Source of the DNA: CAWJPW01 sp963844845
Lineage (GTDB): Bacteria; Acidobacteriota; Thermoanaerobaculia; Thermoanaerobaculales; Sulfomarinibacteraceae
Length of the DNA: 64,000 nucleotides
Assembly: GCA_963844845.1 (NCBI GenBank)
Contig: CAWJPW010000011.1
Coordinates: 806,001-870,000, forward strand
Direction: 5' to 3'
The translations under genes were made by a program, and so were the position numbers. The notes under the pieces are model-generated. The model ran no database searches. It was not told the origin of the DNA and was given only the letters and a program-made list of their open reading frames with translations. Positions 7,847 through 16,067 of this stretch are shown in pieces. The first letter of the stretch is position 1. Every line of letters starts with the position of its first letter.

Positions 7847-9060
7847 CGGCGGCCATCGACCGCCTTGCGCGAGCGATTTGGCTGACCCTCCAAGGGTTCC
7901 TCGGGCAGAGGGGGCTCGAGAGCGCCGGTGCTTTGGCCTATTCCACCTTGCTGTCACTGGTTCCTTTTCTCGCCACCCTGGGAGCCCTCTACCGATCCTT
8001 CTTTTCCGCGCACACCCAGTCGATCGTCAACATGATCACCATGGTCCTGCCCTACTCGTCCGACAAGGTCGCCCAAACGCTCACCCAGTTCGTCGACCGT
8101 GCCACCACCGTCGGCGGCGTGGGCTCGGTGATCTTCGTCGTGGTTGTGTTCGAGCTGTTCCTCGTCATCGAGCGGTCGCTCAACGGGGTTTGGGGGGTGG
8201 TGGCGCGGCGCTCGCTAAAGGTGCGGGTTTTCTCGGTCACGATGGTGCTGTTCTGGGGTCCTGTGGTGATCGGCCTGGGCGCGACCGGCCTGTACTGGCT
8301 CGAGAGCAACGTGTGGGTGCCAACCACTGTCGTGGTGGTGGCGGTCGGTCGGTTCCTCCTCCCCCTCCTCGCCTTCACCATGATGTACTGGCTCGTGCCG
8401 AACACGCCCCTGCGCCTCACCAGCGCCTTCGCCGGCGGGCTCACCGCCACCCTCGGCCTGCAGCTCCTGCGGGTCGGCTTCGTTGCGTACCTCAGGGTTT
8501 TCCCCACCATCAACTTCATCTACGGCTCACTGGCCCTGGCGCTGATCCTGCTGATGGCGCTGTTCGCGTTCTGGGCCCTCGTGCTACTGGGTGCTCACGC
8601 GTCGTACGTGGCCCAGAACCTCGAGGTCCTGCTGCGGGAGCCGGCCTCAGGAGAGGGACCCCATCCCGACGCCGAGACAACCGCCATGGCGCTGCTCGGT
8701 CAGTCCTACCGCGCCATCGTCCTTGGCGAGGCCCCCCCCTCCCTGGAGCTGCTTGTCTCAGCTCTCGGCATCACCCACCGTTATGGCAAGAGCCTCCTGG
8801 ACCGGCTCGTGAACGCCGGTCTCTTGGCTGTCACCGGCCAGGACCGTGAGCTGTACGTTCCGGCACGGGATGCGGAGAGCCTTACCGTGGCGGAGGCGCT
8901 CCGGCTGTTCCGCATGGACGCCGGAGGAGGCGCTCCCGACGCGCCGGGCGAGGTCGTGACACGGGTCGTCGAGCTGCTGGCTCGAGCGGAGTCTCTTGAA
9001 CGCGAGCTGCTGGAGCGGACGAGCTTCAGAGACCTCGTGGAGGGCGAGCTGCCAGCGTAG
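7801..9060 (+). CDS. yihY: YihY/BrkB family inner-membrane protein
   Basis: 419 aa. The ATG lies inside the end of the upstream RNase gene, after GGAGGAG at seven bases. About six membrane helices lie between residues 30 and 280, starting with the family signature GALAYSTLLSLVPFLATLGAL. Others are FVVVVFELFLVIE, FSVTMVLFWGPVVIGLGA, LLPLLAFTMMYWLVPNT and LALALILLMALFAFWAL. The soluble C-terminal domain (290-419) looks like a winged helix and is common in YihY proteins. Once called RNase BN, but that assignment was withdrawn. Real function uncertain. The stop codon lies inside the left arm of the inverted-repeat element that follows. Confidence 0.88.
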   Translation: MADTDTAHGRHRHPLTAAIDRLARAIWLTLQGFLGQRGLESAGALAYSTLLSLVPFLATLGALYRSFFSAHTQSIVNMITMVLPYSSDKVAQTLTQFVDRATTVGGVGSVIFVVVVFELFLVIERSLNGVWGVVARRSLKVRVFSVTMVLFWGPVVIGLGATGLYWLESNVWVPTTVVVVAVGRFLLPLLAFTMMYWLVPNTPLRLTSAFAGGLTATLGLQLLRVGFVAYLRVFPTINFIYGSLALALILLMALFAFWALVLLGAHASYVAQNLEVLLREPASGEGPHPDAETTAMALLGQSYRAIVLGEAPPSLELLVSALGITHRYGKSLLDRLVNAGLLAVTGQDRELYVPARDAESLTVAEALRLFRMDAGGGAPDAPGEVVTRVVELLARAESLERELLERTSFRDLVEGELPA

Positions 9061-9241
9061 CTCGCATGTCTCACCAGTGTTCGTCGCGAGACCGCGAAAA
9101 CGCCAGTCAGGGTGGCGATTCGACTGAGGTGCCACCGAGGCGTGCTTGCGGCACGCCGCAGGCGGCGCAAAGGGGAGAAGCGCCGCTGTGGCTGGCGGTT
9201 TCTTCGGTCGCAGCAGAATTCTGGTGAGATGTGCAGGCTAC
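9057..9241. repeat. 185-bp imperfect inverted-repeat element (MITE-like)
   Basis: The ends are inverted copies: GTAGCTCGCATGTCTCACCAG at the left agrees at 17 of 21 places with the reverse complement of the right end. Relatedness continues inward through GACCG..GAAA..CGCCAG to about 65 bases per arm, with a GC-rich centre around 9130-9170 (GTGCTTGCGGCACGCCGC). There is no coding capacity beyond chance. It occupies the space between yihY and the rplQ terminator and includes the yihY stop codon. This is the form of a non-autonomous MITE or a large extragenic palindrome. Confidence 0.6.
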
Positions 9242-9258
9242 CTCGGGTAAGCAAACAT

Positions 9259-9286
9259 GAGGCGCCGCCCATTCGGGCGGCGCCTC
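9259..9286 (-). terminator. Terminator-type hairpin after rplQ
   Basis: A perfect 12-bp stem GAGGCGCCGCCC / GGGCGGCGCCTC with an ATTC loop. On the minus strand it is followed by ATGTTTGC, a weak T-rich tail. It sits 25 bases after the rplQ stop and marks the likely end of the ribosomal superoperon. It could also stop readthrough from yihY on the plus strand, though no T-run follows there. Confidence 0.65.
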
Positions 9287-9310
9287 GAAAGATCGACCAG
9301 CCGGAAGCGG

Positions 9311-9817
9311 CTACTCTGGCTTCTGCTGCTCTTCGGCGGGCTCCGGCTCCACTTCTTCGGCGGGGACCGGGGCATTCTTCCCACCGCCTCCGAGCATGGT
9401 CTTGGCCCGATCCATGAGCGACTGCTTCTGCTCCGCCTTGGCCTCGGCCTTGGCCTCCAGCTTGTAGTCAACGAACTCAATCACAGCGAGCTCGGCGCCG
9501 TCACCGTGGCGGGGACCCAGCTTGACGATCCGCGTGTAGCCGCCTGGCCGCTCGGTAAAGCGGGGTGCGATCTCGTCGAACAGGTGCTTCACCACCTGCT
9601 TGTCGGGCACCATGGTGAGGACCCGGCGGCGAGCAGGCAAGGAGCCAGTGCAGGCCAGGGTAACCATGCGCTCAGCCAGGGGGCGAAGCTCCTTCGCCTT
9701 GGGCAGGGTGGTCACCACGCGCTCGTGCGTGAAGAGGGCCGTCAGCTGATTGCGGAACAGGGCCTTGCGGTGCGCGCTGGTGCGGCCAAGCTTGCGTCCG
9801 TGCATTCGGTGTCGCAT
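9311..9817 (-). CDS. rplQ: 50S ribosomal protein L17
   Basis: 168 aa. The N-terminal 115 residues are canonical bL17: MRHRMHGRKLGRTSAHRKAL, then LRPLAERMVTLA and GGYTRIVKLGPRHGD. L17 sits near the peptide exit on the large subunit. The C-terminus carries an extra 50 residues of A/E/K and then P/E-rich sequence (AKAEAKAEQKQ... VEPEPAEEQQKPE) that should be disordered; core L17 is about 115-130 aa. Last gene of the superoperon, 16 bp after rpoA and followed by a hairpin terminator. Confidence 0.97.
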   Translation of the reverse strand: MRHRMHGRKLGRTSAHRKALFRNQLTALFTHERVVTTLPKAKELRPLAERMVTLACTGSLPARRRVLTMVPDKQVVKHLFDEIAPRFTERPGGYTRIVKLGPRHGDGAELAVIEFVDYKLEAKAEAKAEQKQSLMDRAKTMLGGGGKNAPVPAEEVEPEPAEEQQKPE

Positions 9818-9833
9818 GGCGTCTCACTCCGTC

Positions 9834-10793
9834 CTACATGTCGAGCTTCATGCCGAAGCCGAGCCCCAGGGACTCGAGCTTCTCCTTGACCTCCTTGAGG
9901 GACTTCTCGCCGAAGTTGCGGATCTCGACCATGTCCTTCTCACTCCGCGTGACGAGGTCCCTCAGGGTCCGGATGTTGGCATTCTTCAAGCAGTTGAGAG
10001 ATCGAATGGAGAGGTCGAGGGTCTCGATGCTGTTGTCGAGAACGCTCTCCTCCTCCGGCTCCTCCTCCACTACCGGCACAGCCTCCTCGACGTCCAGCGA
10101 GGCCACCTGGCTGTAGAGCTCCATGTGACCTTGCACCAGCTGCGCCGCCTGGCCGAGCGCCTCCTCGGGGGTGATGGTCCCATTGGTCCACACCTCGAGG
10201 ACGAGCCGCTCGTAGTTTGTCATGCGGCCGAGGCGGGCCATCTCCACCCTGAAGTTGGCCTTGCGCACCGGCGAGTGGGCCGAGTCCACCGGGATGAAGC
10301 CGGCGTCGAGGTCCTCGGTCTGGTTCTCCTCCGCCTGGATGTAGCCCCGTCCCGGCGACAGGCGCACGGTCATGCGCAGCTGGCCGTCTGCCGAGAGCGT
10401 CGCCACGTGGACGTCGGGGTCCATGACCTCGACCTGGTGCGACGTCTTGAACCGGGCCGCCTTGACCTCGCCCGGCCCCTTGGCCTCGAGCTCGAGGAAA
10501 ACCGGCTCACGGCCATGCAACTTGAAGGGGATCTTCTTGAGGTTGAGGATGATGTCGGTCACGTCCTCGACCACGCCGGCCACCGCCGAGAACTCGTGGG
10601 CTGCACCCTCGATCTTGACGGCGGTTATGGCTGCTCCGGTGATGGAGGACAGGAGGGCCCGGCGCAGGGCGTTCCCCGCGGTGGTACCCCACCCACGCTC
10701 GAAGGGCTGCGCCAGGAATCTGGCGAAGGTCGGGGAGTGATCCTCGGCCTCTACCTGCACCTGCGTGGGTCGTTGGAAGTCGTACCAGATCAT
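9834..10793 (-). CDS. rpoA: RNA polymerase alpha subunit
   Basis: 319 aa. The N-terminal domain (1-230) drives alpha dimerisation and beta/beta' assembly; it contains ERGWGTTAGNALRRALLSSI and the conserved RPNFRVE-like region around residue 170. An acidic linker (EEEPEEES) leads to the C-terminal domain (255-319). There LSIRSLNCLKNANIRTL and EKSLKEVKEKLESLGLGF form the helix-hairpin-helix that binds UP elements and activators. Encoded between rpsD and rplQ, the usual alpha operon order. Confidence 0.98.
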   Translation of the reverse strand: MIWYDFQRPTQVQVEAEDHSPTFARFLAQPFERGWGTTAGNALRRALLSSITGAAITAVKIEGAAHEFSAVAGVVEDVTDIILNLKKIPFKLHGREPVFLELEAKGPGEVKAARFKTSHQVEVMDPDVHVATLSADGQLRMTVRLSPGRGYIQAEENQTEDLDAGFIPVDSAHSPVRKANFRVEMARLGRMTNYERLVLEVWTNGTITPEEALGQAAQLVQGHMELYSQVASLDVEEAVPVVEEEPEEESVLDNSIETLDLSIRSLNCLKNANIRTLRDLVTRSEKDMVEIRNFGEKSLKEVKEKLESLGLGFGMKLDM

Positions 10794-10804
10794 TCAGCCT
10801 CCCC

Positions 10805-11431
10805 TTAGCGCGAGTACAGCTCCACAATGAGCTGTTCCTGGATCGGGATGCGAATCTCCTCGCGGGAGGGCGACTCGAGCACCTTGCCGGTGAAGTTGTC
10901 CATGTCGAGTTCGAGCCACGTCGGAACCCCGCGGCCCTGGGCGAACTCCATGGCCTCGCGGATGCGCTCGTTCTTGCGGCTCTTCTCGCGCACCGTGACG
11001 ACGTTCCCGGTCCGCACGCGGAACGACGGCACGTTCACCTTCCGGCCGTCGACCTCGACGTGACCATGGCGCACAAGCTGCCGCGCCTGGGAGCGCGAGG
11101 TGGCGAAACCCAGCGAGTAGACGACGTTGTCCAGCCGCAGCTCGAGCAGTTGCAGGAGGTTCTCGCCGGTCACACCCTTGCGCCGGTTGGCCTCGTCGAA
11201 GGTGCGCCGGAACTGGCCCTCGAGCAGGCCGTAGATTCGGCGCAGCTTCTGCTTCTCGCGCAGCTGCAGCCCGTACGCCTGGACCTTGCGGCGCCGGGCG
11301 CCGTGCTGACCGGGCGGTACGTTGCGCCGCTCGATGGCGCACTTCTCCTTGAAGCAACGCTCCCCCTTGAGGAAGAGCTTCATGCCCTCACGACGGCAGA
11401 GTCGACAGACAGGTCCACGATACCGTGCCAC
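10805..11431 (-). CDS. rpsD: 30S ribosomal protein S4 (zinc-binding form)
   Basis: 208 aa, standard length. Primary 16S rRNA-binding protein and part of the mRNA-entry helicase. The N-terminus keeps a zinc knuckle, C9-x2-C12 and C26-x4-C31, which many S4 copies have lost. The S4 RNA-binding domain (about 97-160) includes RLDNVVYSLGFATSRSQARQ. In many bacteria S4 represses the alpha operon through its leader, but the short gap here leaves no room for that fold right before rpsM. Confidence 0.98.
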   Translation of the reverse strand: MARYRGPVCRLCRREGMKLFLKGERCFKEKCAIERRNVPPGQHGARRRKVQAYGLQLREKQKLRRIYGLLEGQFRRTFDEANRRKGVTGENLLQLLELRLDNVVYSLGFATSRSQARQLVRHGHVEVDGRKVNVPSFRVRTGNVVTVREKSRKNERIREAMEFAQGRGVPTWLELDMDNFTGKVLESPSREEIRIPIQEQLIVELYSR

Positions 11432-11451
11432 GTTATCCTCTCCTTAAAGCT

Positions 11452-11847
11452 TCAGACCCGACGCCGCTTCGGCGGTCGGCAGCCGTTGTGCGGGATCGGC
11501 GTGACGTCCCGGATGCTGCGAATATCCACGCCGGCCGCGGCCACGGCCCGGATTGCCGACTCGCGGCCCGGGCCGGGTCCCTTGACGCGGATGTCCACGC
11601 TGCGAACGCCCTGCTCTTGGGCCTGCTCCGCTGCACTGCGCGCAGCGAGCTGGGCGGCGTACGGGGTGCCCTTGCGCGAGCCCTTATAGCCGATGCGTCC
11701 TCCCGACGACCAACAGAGCGAGTGTCCGCCGGGGTCGGTGAAGGTCACGATGGTGTTGTTGAAGGAAGCATGAATGTGCGCCACCGCGTGGGGTACGTTC
11801 TTGCGTTCCCGACGAGGCTTGCGCGCGGCCTTGCGGTCCTTTGCCAT
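11452..11847 (-). CDS. rpsK: 30S ribosomal protein S11
   Basis: 131 aa. Canonical uS11: HIHASFNNTIVTFTD, GGRIGYKGSRKGTPYAAQ, VDIRVKGPGPGRESAIRA, and the basic end NGCRPPKRRRV. It helps form the platform near the E site. The N-terminal 15 residues are basic. Lies between rpsM and rpsD with gaps of 15 and 20 bases. Confidence 0.98.
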   Translation of the reverse strand: MAKDRKAARKPRRERKNVPHAVAHIHASFNNTIVTFTDPGGHSLCWSSGGRIGYKGSRKGTPYAAQLAARSAAEQAQEQGVRSVDIRVKGPGPGRESAIRAVAAAGVDIRSIRDVTPIPHNGCRPPKRRRV

Positions 11848-11862
11848 GGTCTGCTCCTACCC

Positions 11863-12246
11863 CTACTTCTTCCCGGCCTTCTTCTTGCCGGCCACAGCCG
11901 CCCGTCGCGGGCCCTTACGCGAGCGCGCGTTGGTGTGCGTCCGTTGGCCCCGAACCGGCAGGCCCCGTCGGTGGCGGATCCCGCGGTAGCAGCCGATTTC
12001 GATGAGCCGCTTGATGTTCATGGCGACCTCTTTGCGCAGGTCACCCTCGACGCCGCCCACCTCCTGAATCACGCGCTGGAGGCGCAGCGTCTCGTCCTCG
12101 GAAAGGTCCTTGACCTTGATTCCCTCATCGACCTTTGCCTTCCCGAGGATCTTCGTCGCCCGGGAGCGGCCGATGCCGTAAATGTAGGTCAGACCGATCT
12201 CGATCCGCTTGTTGGCCGGGAGATCAACTCCTGCAATGCGTGCCAC
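11863..12246 (-). CDS. rpsM: 30S ribosomal protein S13
   Basis: 127 aa. Begins MARIAGVDLPANKRIEIGLT, with the helix-two-turn-helix IYGIGRSRATKIL, and ends in the basic tail RGQRTHTNARSRKGPRR followed by a Lys/Ala stretch that reaches the P-site tRNA. S13 also contacts L5 and L31 across the subunit bridge. First of the alpha operon genes after rpmJ. Confidence 0.98.
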   Translation of the reverse strand: MARIAGVDLPANKRIEIGLTYIYGIGRSRATKILGKAKVDEGIKVKDLSEDETLRLQRVIQEVGGVEGDLRKEVAMNIKRLIEIGCYRGIRHRRGLPVRGQRTHTNARSRKGPRRAAVAGKKKAGKK

Positions 12247-12261
12247 GTCCAGCCTCCTGCA

Positions 12262-12375
12262 TCAGCCCTGGCGCTGCTTGTGCTTGGGGTTCTCGCAGAT
12301 GATGCGAACGACCCCTTTGCGGCGCACGATCTTGCACTTTGAACACATCTTGCGAACTGACGGTCGAACCTTCAT
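12262..12375 (-). CDS. rpmJ: 50S ribosomal protein L36 (zinc-binding)
   Basis: 37 aa, the exact length of the zinc-binding L36 type. It starts MKVRPSVRKMCSKCKIVRRK and ends ICENPKHKQRQG, with the CxxC pair (11, 14), Cys27 and His32 as zinc ligands. Fits the usual infA-rpmJ-rpsM order with gaps of 10 and 15 bases. Too small for most length cut-offs but certain by sequence. Confidence 0.97.
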   Translation of the reverse strand: MKVRPSVRKMCSKCKIVRRKGVVRIICENPKHKQRQG

Positions 12376-12385
12376 CGTCAAACCC

Positions 12386-12604
12386 TCACTTGTATCTGTA
12401 GACGATGCGCCCCCGCGTCAGATCGTACGGCGAGAGCTCCACCAACACCTTGTCACCGGGAAGAATCCGAATGAAGTGCTTGCGCATCTTCCCCGAGATG
12501 TGCGCCAGGACCTCGTGTCCGTTCTCGAGCTCCACCCGAAACATCGCATTGGGTAGAGGCTCCACCACTGTGGCGACCACCTCGATCGCTTCTTCCTTCG
12601 CCAT
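12386..12604 (-). CDS. infA: Translation initiation factor IF-1
   Basis: 72 aa, exact family length, one OB fold: VVATVVEPLPNAMFRVELEN, HISGKMRKHFIRILPGDKV, SPYDLTRGRIVYRYK. Blocks the A site during initiation with IF-2 and IF-3. Its ATG shares one base with the map stop codon (TAATG), so translation is coupled to map. Confidence 0.98.
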   Translation of the reverse strand: MAKEEAIEVVATVVEPLPNAMFRVELENGHEVLAHISGKMRKHFIRILPGDKVLVELSPYDLTRGRIVYRYK

Positions 12605-13359
12605 TACATCTCCTCGACACCGAGAACCCAGTGGCCGGATTCTGTCACCGCCACCGAGTACTCAAAATGGGCTGAGAGTTTACCGTCTTCCGTGCGTGCT
12701 GTCCAGCCGTCGTCGTCCAGGTGGACACGCCAGCTGCCCTCGGTGATCATCGGCTCGATGGCGATTACCAGGCCCGGACGCAAGATCTGTCCATGGCCGG
12801 GTTTGCCGTAGTTCGGCACCTGCGGTTCCTCGTGCAGCGACCGCCCGATACCGTGCCCGACGAACTCGCGCACCACACCGAAGCCCGCCTCCTCAGCCCG
12901 CTGTTGCACTGCCGCGCCGACATCGCCCAGCCGATTTCCGGGCATCACCTGGGACACGGCGTCGTCGAGGCAGGCCTTGGTCACATCCATGAGGCGGCTG
13001 GCCAGGGACGACAGCTCGCCGAGCCCGAAGGTCATCGCCGCATCCCCGTAGAACCCGTCCTTCACCACGCCGCAGTCGACGCTGACCACGTCGCCGACGC
13101 GTAGCTTCTGAGCGCGGCTGGGGATGCCGTGGACGATGACGTCGTTGACCGACAGACACAAGGTCGCTGGAAAGCCCCGGTAGCCTTTGAACGCCGGGCT
13201 CCCCCCGCGACTGCGGATGTGCTCTTCGGCGAGCCCGTCGAGCTCGGCGGTGCTCACTCCCGGAGCCGCCGCCTCGCGCACCAGCGCGAGGGTCTCGTGG
13301 ACCACGCGATTGGCCGCGTCGAGTGCGCGAAGCTCGTCTCCCGACTTGAGAAAGATCAT
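12604..13359 (-). CDS. map: Methionine aminopeptidase, type I
   Basis: 251 aa. Removes N-terminal Met from new proteins. The two-metal site is complete: Asp in VSVDCGVVKDGFYGDAAMTF (two Asp ligands), His in GHGIGRSLHEEPQVPNYG, Glu in LVIAIEPMIT and Glu in AHFEYSVAVTE. No N-terminal zinc or SH3-like extension, so type Ia. Sits between adk and infA; it overlaps adk by four bases (ATGA). Confidence 0.97.
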   Translation of the reverse strand: MIFLKSGDELRALDAANRVVHETLALVREAAAPGVSTAELDGLAEEHIRSRGGSPAFKGYRGFPATLCLSVNDVIVHGIPSRAQKLRVGDVVSVDCGVVKDGFYGDAAMTFGLGELSSLASRLMDVTKACLDDAVSQVMPGNRLGDVGAAVQQRAEEAGFGVVREFVGHGIGRSLHEEPQVPNYGKPGHGQILRPGLVIAIEPMITEGSWRVHLDDDGWTARTEDGKLSAHFEYSVAVTESGHWVLGVEEM

Positions 13360-14033
13360 ACAGCCACGGGTGCCCCGATGCCCTGCATGAGGGCCTCGGT
13401 CACCCGCTCCACCGGCTGATCGCCGTCCACCTCCACCAGCAGCCCGCGGCTGCGGTAGAGCTCGATCAGGGGCTGAGTCTTCGCGCTATACACCCGCAGG
13501 CGCTCGCGCACCACGGGCTCCCGATCGTCGTCGCGCTGACAAAGCGCTGCGCCACACGTATCGCAGGCCGCAGGATCGGACGGCGGGGCATGCTCAACGT
13601 GGTACACGTGGCCGCACTCGGGGCATGAGCGCCGCCCCGCCAGCCGCCGCACGATCTCGTCGTCCGGGACGCGGATCAGGAGCACCCGCTCGAGGCCCCG
13701 GCCGAGCTCGGCGAGGATGTCGTCGAGCACCCCGTACTGCTCCAGGTTGCGCGGATACCCGTCGAGAATCACCCCTCGAGCGCAGTCCTCCCGGTCGAGG
13801 CGACGCACGACCATGCCGGCCAGTACCTGGTCGGGGACGAGCCCGCCACGATCCATGACCGCCTTGGCCTCCTTGCCGAGGTCCGTCCCCTGACGGACCT
13901 CGTCCCGCAGCATCTCCCCGGTGGACACATGCGGAATCCTGAAGCTCTGCGCCAGGATCTCCGCCTGCGTTCCCTTTCCCGAGCCCGGAGGGCCCAGGAG
14001 CACCAGGTTGAGGCTGCGGTAGTTGGCCGTCAT
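13356..14033 (-). CDS. adk: Adenylate kinase (zinc-LID form)
   Basis: 225 aa. Catalyses ATP + AMP = 2 ADP. The P-loop is GPPGSGKGTQAE (14-25), the AMP-binding part HVSTGEMLRDEV, and the DGYPRN motif is intact (usually DGFPR). The LID is the long form with four cysteines, CPECGH and CDTCGA, expected to hold zinc as in Gram-positive and many other bacteria but not E. coli. Its stop overlaps the map start; its own ATG overlaps the secY stop. Confidence 0.97.
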   Translation of the reverse strand: MTANYRSLNLVLLGPPGSGKGTQAEILAQSFRIPHVSTGEMLRDEVRQGTDLGKEAKAVMDRGGLVPDQVLAGMVVRRLDREDCARGVILDGYPRNLEQYGVLDDILAELGRGLERVLLIRVPDDEIVRRLAGRRSCPECGHVYHVEHAPPSDPAACDTCGAALCQRDDDREPVVRERLRVYSAKTQPLIELYRSRGLLVEVDGDQPVERVTEALMQGIGAPVAV

Positions 14034-15412
14034 CAGCGCCTCCCCCGCATCCGACCGCGCCGCATGAAGCCCTCATAGTGCCGCATCACCAGCTGTGACT
14101 CGATCTGCTGCACCGTGTCCATGGCAACCCCCACGACGATGAGCAGTGACGTGCCACCGAAGTAGAACTTCACGCCGAGGCCCTCAGTGAACCAGCGGGG
14201 CAGCACCGCGTCGAGGCTGGCGCCGATCACCGGGATGGTGGCGACCTTGAAGCCGGCGATGAGAATCTCCGGCAGGATCGCCACGAGGGCCAGGTAGATC
14301 GCGCCCACCAGGGTGATGCGGGTTAGGATCTTGTCGATGAACTCGGCGGTCCGCTTGCCTGGACGAATCCCCGGGATGAAGCCGCCGTACTTGCGCATGT
14401 TGTCGGCCGTGTCCTCGGGGTTGAAGATGATCGAGGTGTAGAAGTAGCAGAAGAAGACGATGGAGAGGAAGTACACCAGGTTGTACATGGGCTCACCCCA
14501 CGCCAGCGCCTGGGTGATGGACTTGAGCCACGGGTGCTCGATGATCTGGCCGATCGTCTGAGGAAACGACATGATGGAGGCGGCGAAGATCACCGGGATA
14601 ACGCCGCCGGTGTTGAGTCGCAGCGGCAGGTAGGTGCTCTGACCACCGTACACGCGTCGCCCGACCACCCGCTTGGCGTACTGGATCGGTATTCGTCGCT
14701 GCGCTCGTTCCATGTAGACGATAGCCGCCACCACGATGACCATGAAGATGATCAGGATCGCCGCCGTGATGATGCTCATGGAGCCGGTGCTAATGTCCGT
14801 GATGGTGTTGATGATGGCGCGGGGCAGTCCGACCACGATACCGGCGAAGATGATGAGGCTGATGCCGTTGCCGACGCCGCGCTCGGAGATCTGCTCGCCC
14901 AGCCACATGACGAACGCGGTACCGGTGGTGAGCGTCAGCACCGTCATGAGACGGAAGCCCCAACCGGGGTTCGGCACCAGGGCCGCACCACCGGGTGCCT
15001 GGGTCCTCTCGAGGAAGAACGAGATGCCCAGCGACTGGATGATCGACAGCGCCACGGTGCCGTAGCGGGTGTACTGGGTGATCTTACGCCGCCCCAGCTC
15101 GCCCTCCTTGGAGAGCTTCTCCAGGTACGGCCACACCACTGTCAACAGCTGCAGGATGATCGACGCCGAGATGTACGGCATGATCCCCAGTGCAAACACC
15201 GTCATCCGGCCCAGCGCTCCGCCCGAGAAGAGGTTCAGGAACCCCAGCACAGTACCCTTGGCCGCCTCGGTGAAGGCGGCGATTGCCTGGGGGTCCACGC
15301 CCGGCGTCGGGATGAAGGCGCCGAGGCGGTAGACCGCAAGCAGCAGGAAGGTAAAGATCAGCCGCTTGCGGAGATCGGGAATGACGAAGATGTTCCGGAA
15401 GCTCTCGATCAC
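14033..15412 (-). CDS. secY: Protein translocase subunit SecY
   Basis: 459 aa, ten membrane helices. The N-terminus has DLRKRLIFTFLLLAVYRLGA; the plug region FLNLFSGGALGRMTVFALGI is clear; the basic cytoplasmic loops include AQRRIPIQYAKRVVGRRVYG and the C5 loop IPGIRPGKRTAEFID with the essential Arg. Forms the SecYEG channel with SecE (encoded at about 40 kb) and SecG (not in this window). Overlaps rplO by four bases and touches adk. Confidence 0.98.
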   Translation of the reverse strand: MIESFRNIFVIPDLRKRLIFTFLLLAVYRLGAFIPTPGVDPQAIAAFTEAAKGTVLGFLNLFSGGALGRMTVFALGIMPYISASIILQLLTVVWPYLEKLSKEGELGRRKITQYTRYGTVALSIIQSLGISFFLERTQAPGGAALVPNPGWGFRLMTVLTLTTGTAFVMWLGEQISERGVGNGISLIIFAGIVVGLPRAIINTITDISTGSMSIITAAILIIFMVIVVAAIVYMERAQRRIPIQYAKRVVGRRVYGGQSTYLPLRLNTGGVIPVIFAASIMSFPQTIGQIIEHPWLKSITQALAWGEPMYNLVYFLSIVFFCYFYTSIIFNPEDTADNMRKYGGFIPGIRPGKRTAEFIDKILTRITLVGAIYLALVAILPEILIAGFKVATIPVIGASLDAVLPRWFTEGLGVKFYFGGTSLLIVVGVAMDTVQQIESQLVMRHYEGFMRRGRMRGRR

Positions 15413-15858
15413 GACGACACCACCTCGCAGCGGCCGCCGGCCGCCTCGATCTTGCTCTGCGCCGACTTGGAGAACTTGTGCACCTGCACAGTGAGCTTCT
15501 TGCTGATCTCACCGTCCGCCAGCACCTTCACAGGCCCCTTGCGGAGGCTGACGAGGCGCTTGCTCGCGAGCGTCTCCACCGACACGGTATCGCCGTCGGC
15601 GAAGAGCCGGTCGAGGGCGTCCAGGTTCACGACCTGGTACTCGACGCGGAAGATGTTGGTGAAACCTCGCTTGGGAATCCGGCGGACGAGTGGCATCTGA
15701 CCACCCTCGAAGCCGGGGCGGGACGAGTACCCGCTGCGGGACTTTTGACCCTTGTGCCCGCGCCCGGCGGTCTTGCCGTGCCCCGAGCCGGGACCGCGGC
15801 CCACCCGCTTGCGCCCGCGCTTGGCCCCCTTGGCAGGGCGGAGATTGTTGAGCTCCAT
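15409..15858 (-). CDS. rplO: 50S ribosomal protein L15
   Basis: 149 aa from the ATG after GGAGGGATAGCC; upstream in-frame starts lack a ribosome site. Canonical start MELNNLRPAKGAKRGRKRVG, then GRGPGSGHGKTAGRGHKGQK with the Gly/Arg/Lys-rich loop that penetrates 23S rRNA, and GFEGGQMPLVRRIPKRGF. Late assembly protein near the peptidyl transferase centre. Precedes secY as in the spc operon. Confidence 0.97.
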   Translation of the reverse strand: MELNNLRPAKGAKRGRKRVGRGPGSGHGKTAGRGHKGQKSRSGYSSRPGFEGGQMPLVRRIPKRGFTNIFRVEYQVVNLDALDRLFADGDTVSVETLASKRLVSLRKGPVKVLADGEISKKLTVQVHKFSKSAQSKIEAAGGRCEVVSS

Positions 15859-15860
15859 GG

Positions 15861-16067
15861 CTATCCCTCCACTTCCTCCACCGACAGCAGGTGAGGAATC
15901 TTGGCGATCATGCCGCGGATGCACGCATCGTCAGGACGGGTCACCGACTTGCCGATGCGACCGAGGCCGAGGCCCGTGAGCACCTTCTTCTGCCGCCCCT
16001 GGCAGCCGATCTGGCTCCTCACCTGGGTGATTCGCAGCTTCTTGGGGTCCTTCTTCTTGGCGGTCAT
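15861..16067 (-). CDS. rpmD: 50S ribosomal protein L30
   Basis: 68 aa. KKLRITQVRSQIGC, then QKKVLTGLGLGRIGKSV, the L30 signature, and GMIAKIPHLLSVEEV. Slightly longer than the 58-60 aa norm because of a short basic N-terminus. Overlaps rpsE by four bases and is two bases before rplO. Confidence 0.96.
   Translation of the reverse strand: MTAKKKDPKKLRITQVRSQIGCQGRQKKVLTGLGLGRIGKSVTRPDDACIRGMIAKIPHLLSVEEVEG

Noticed and set aside
8758..9272. Minus-strand frames crossing the inverted-repeat element
   Set aside because: They are explained by yihY antisense and by translating the element itself; no start signal.
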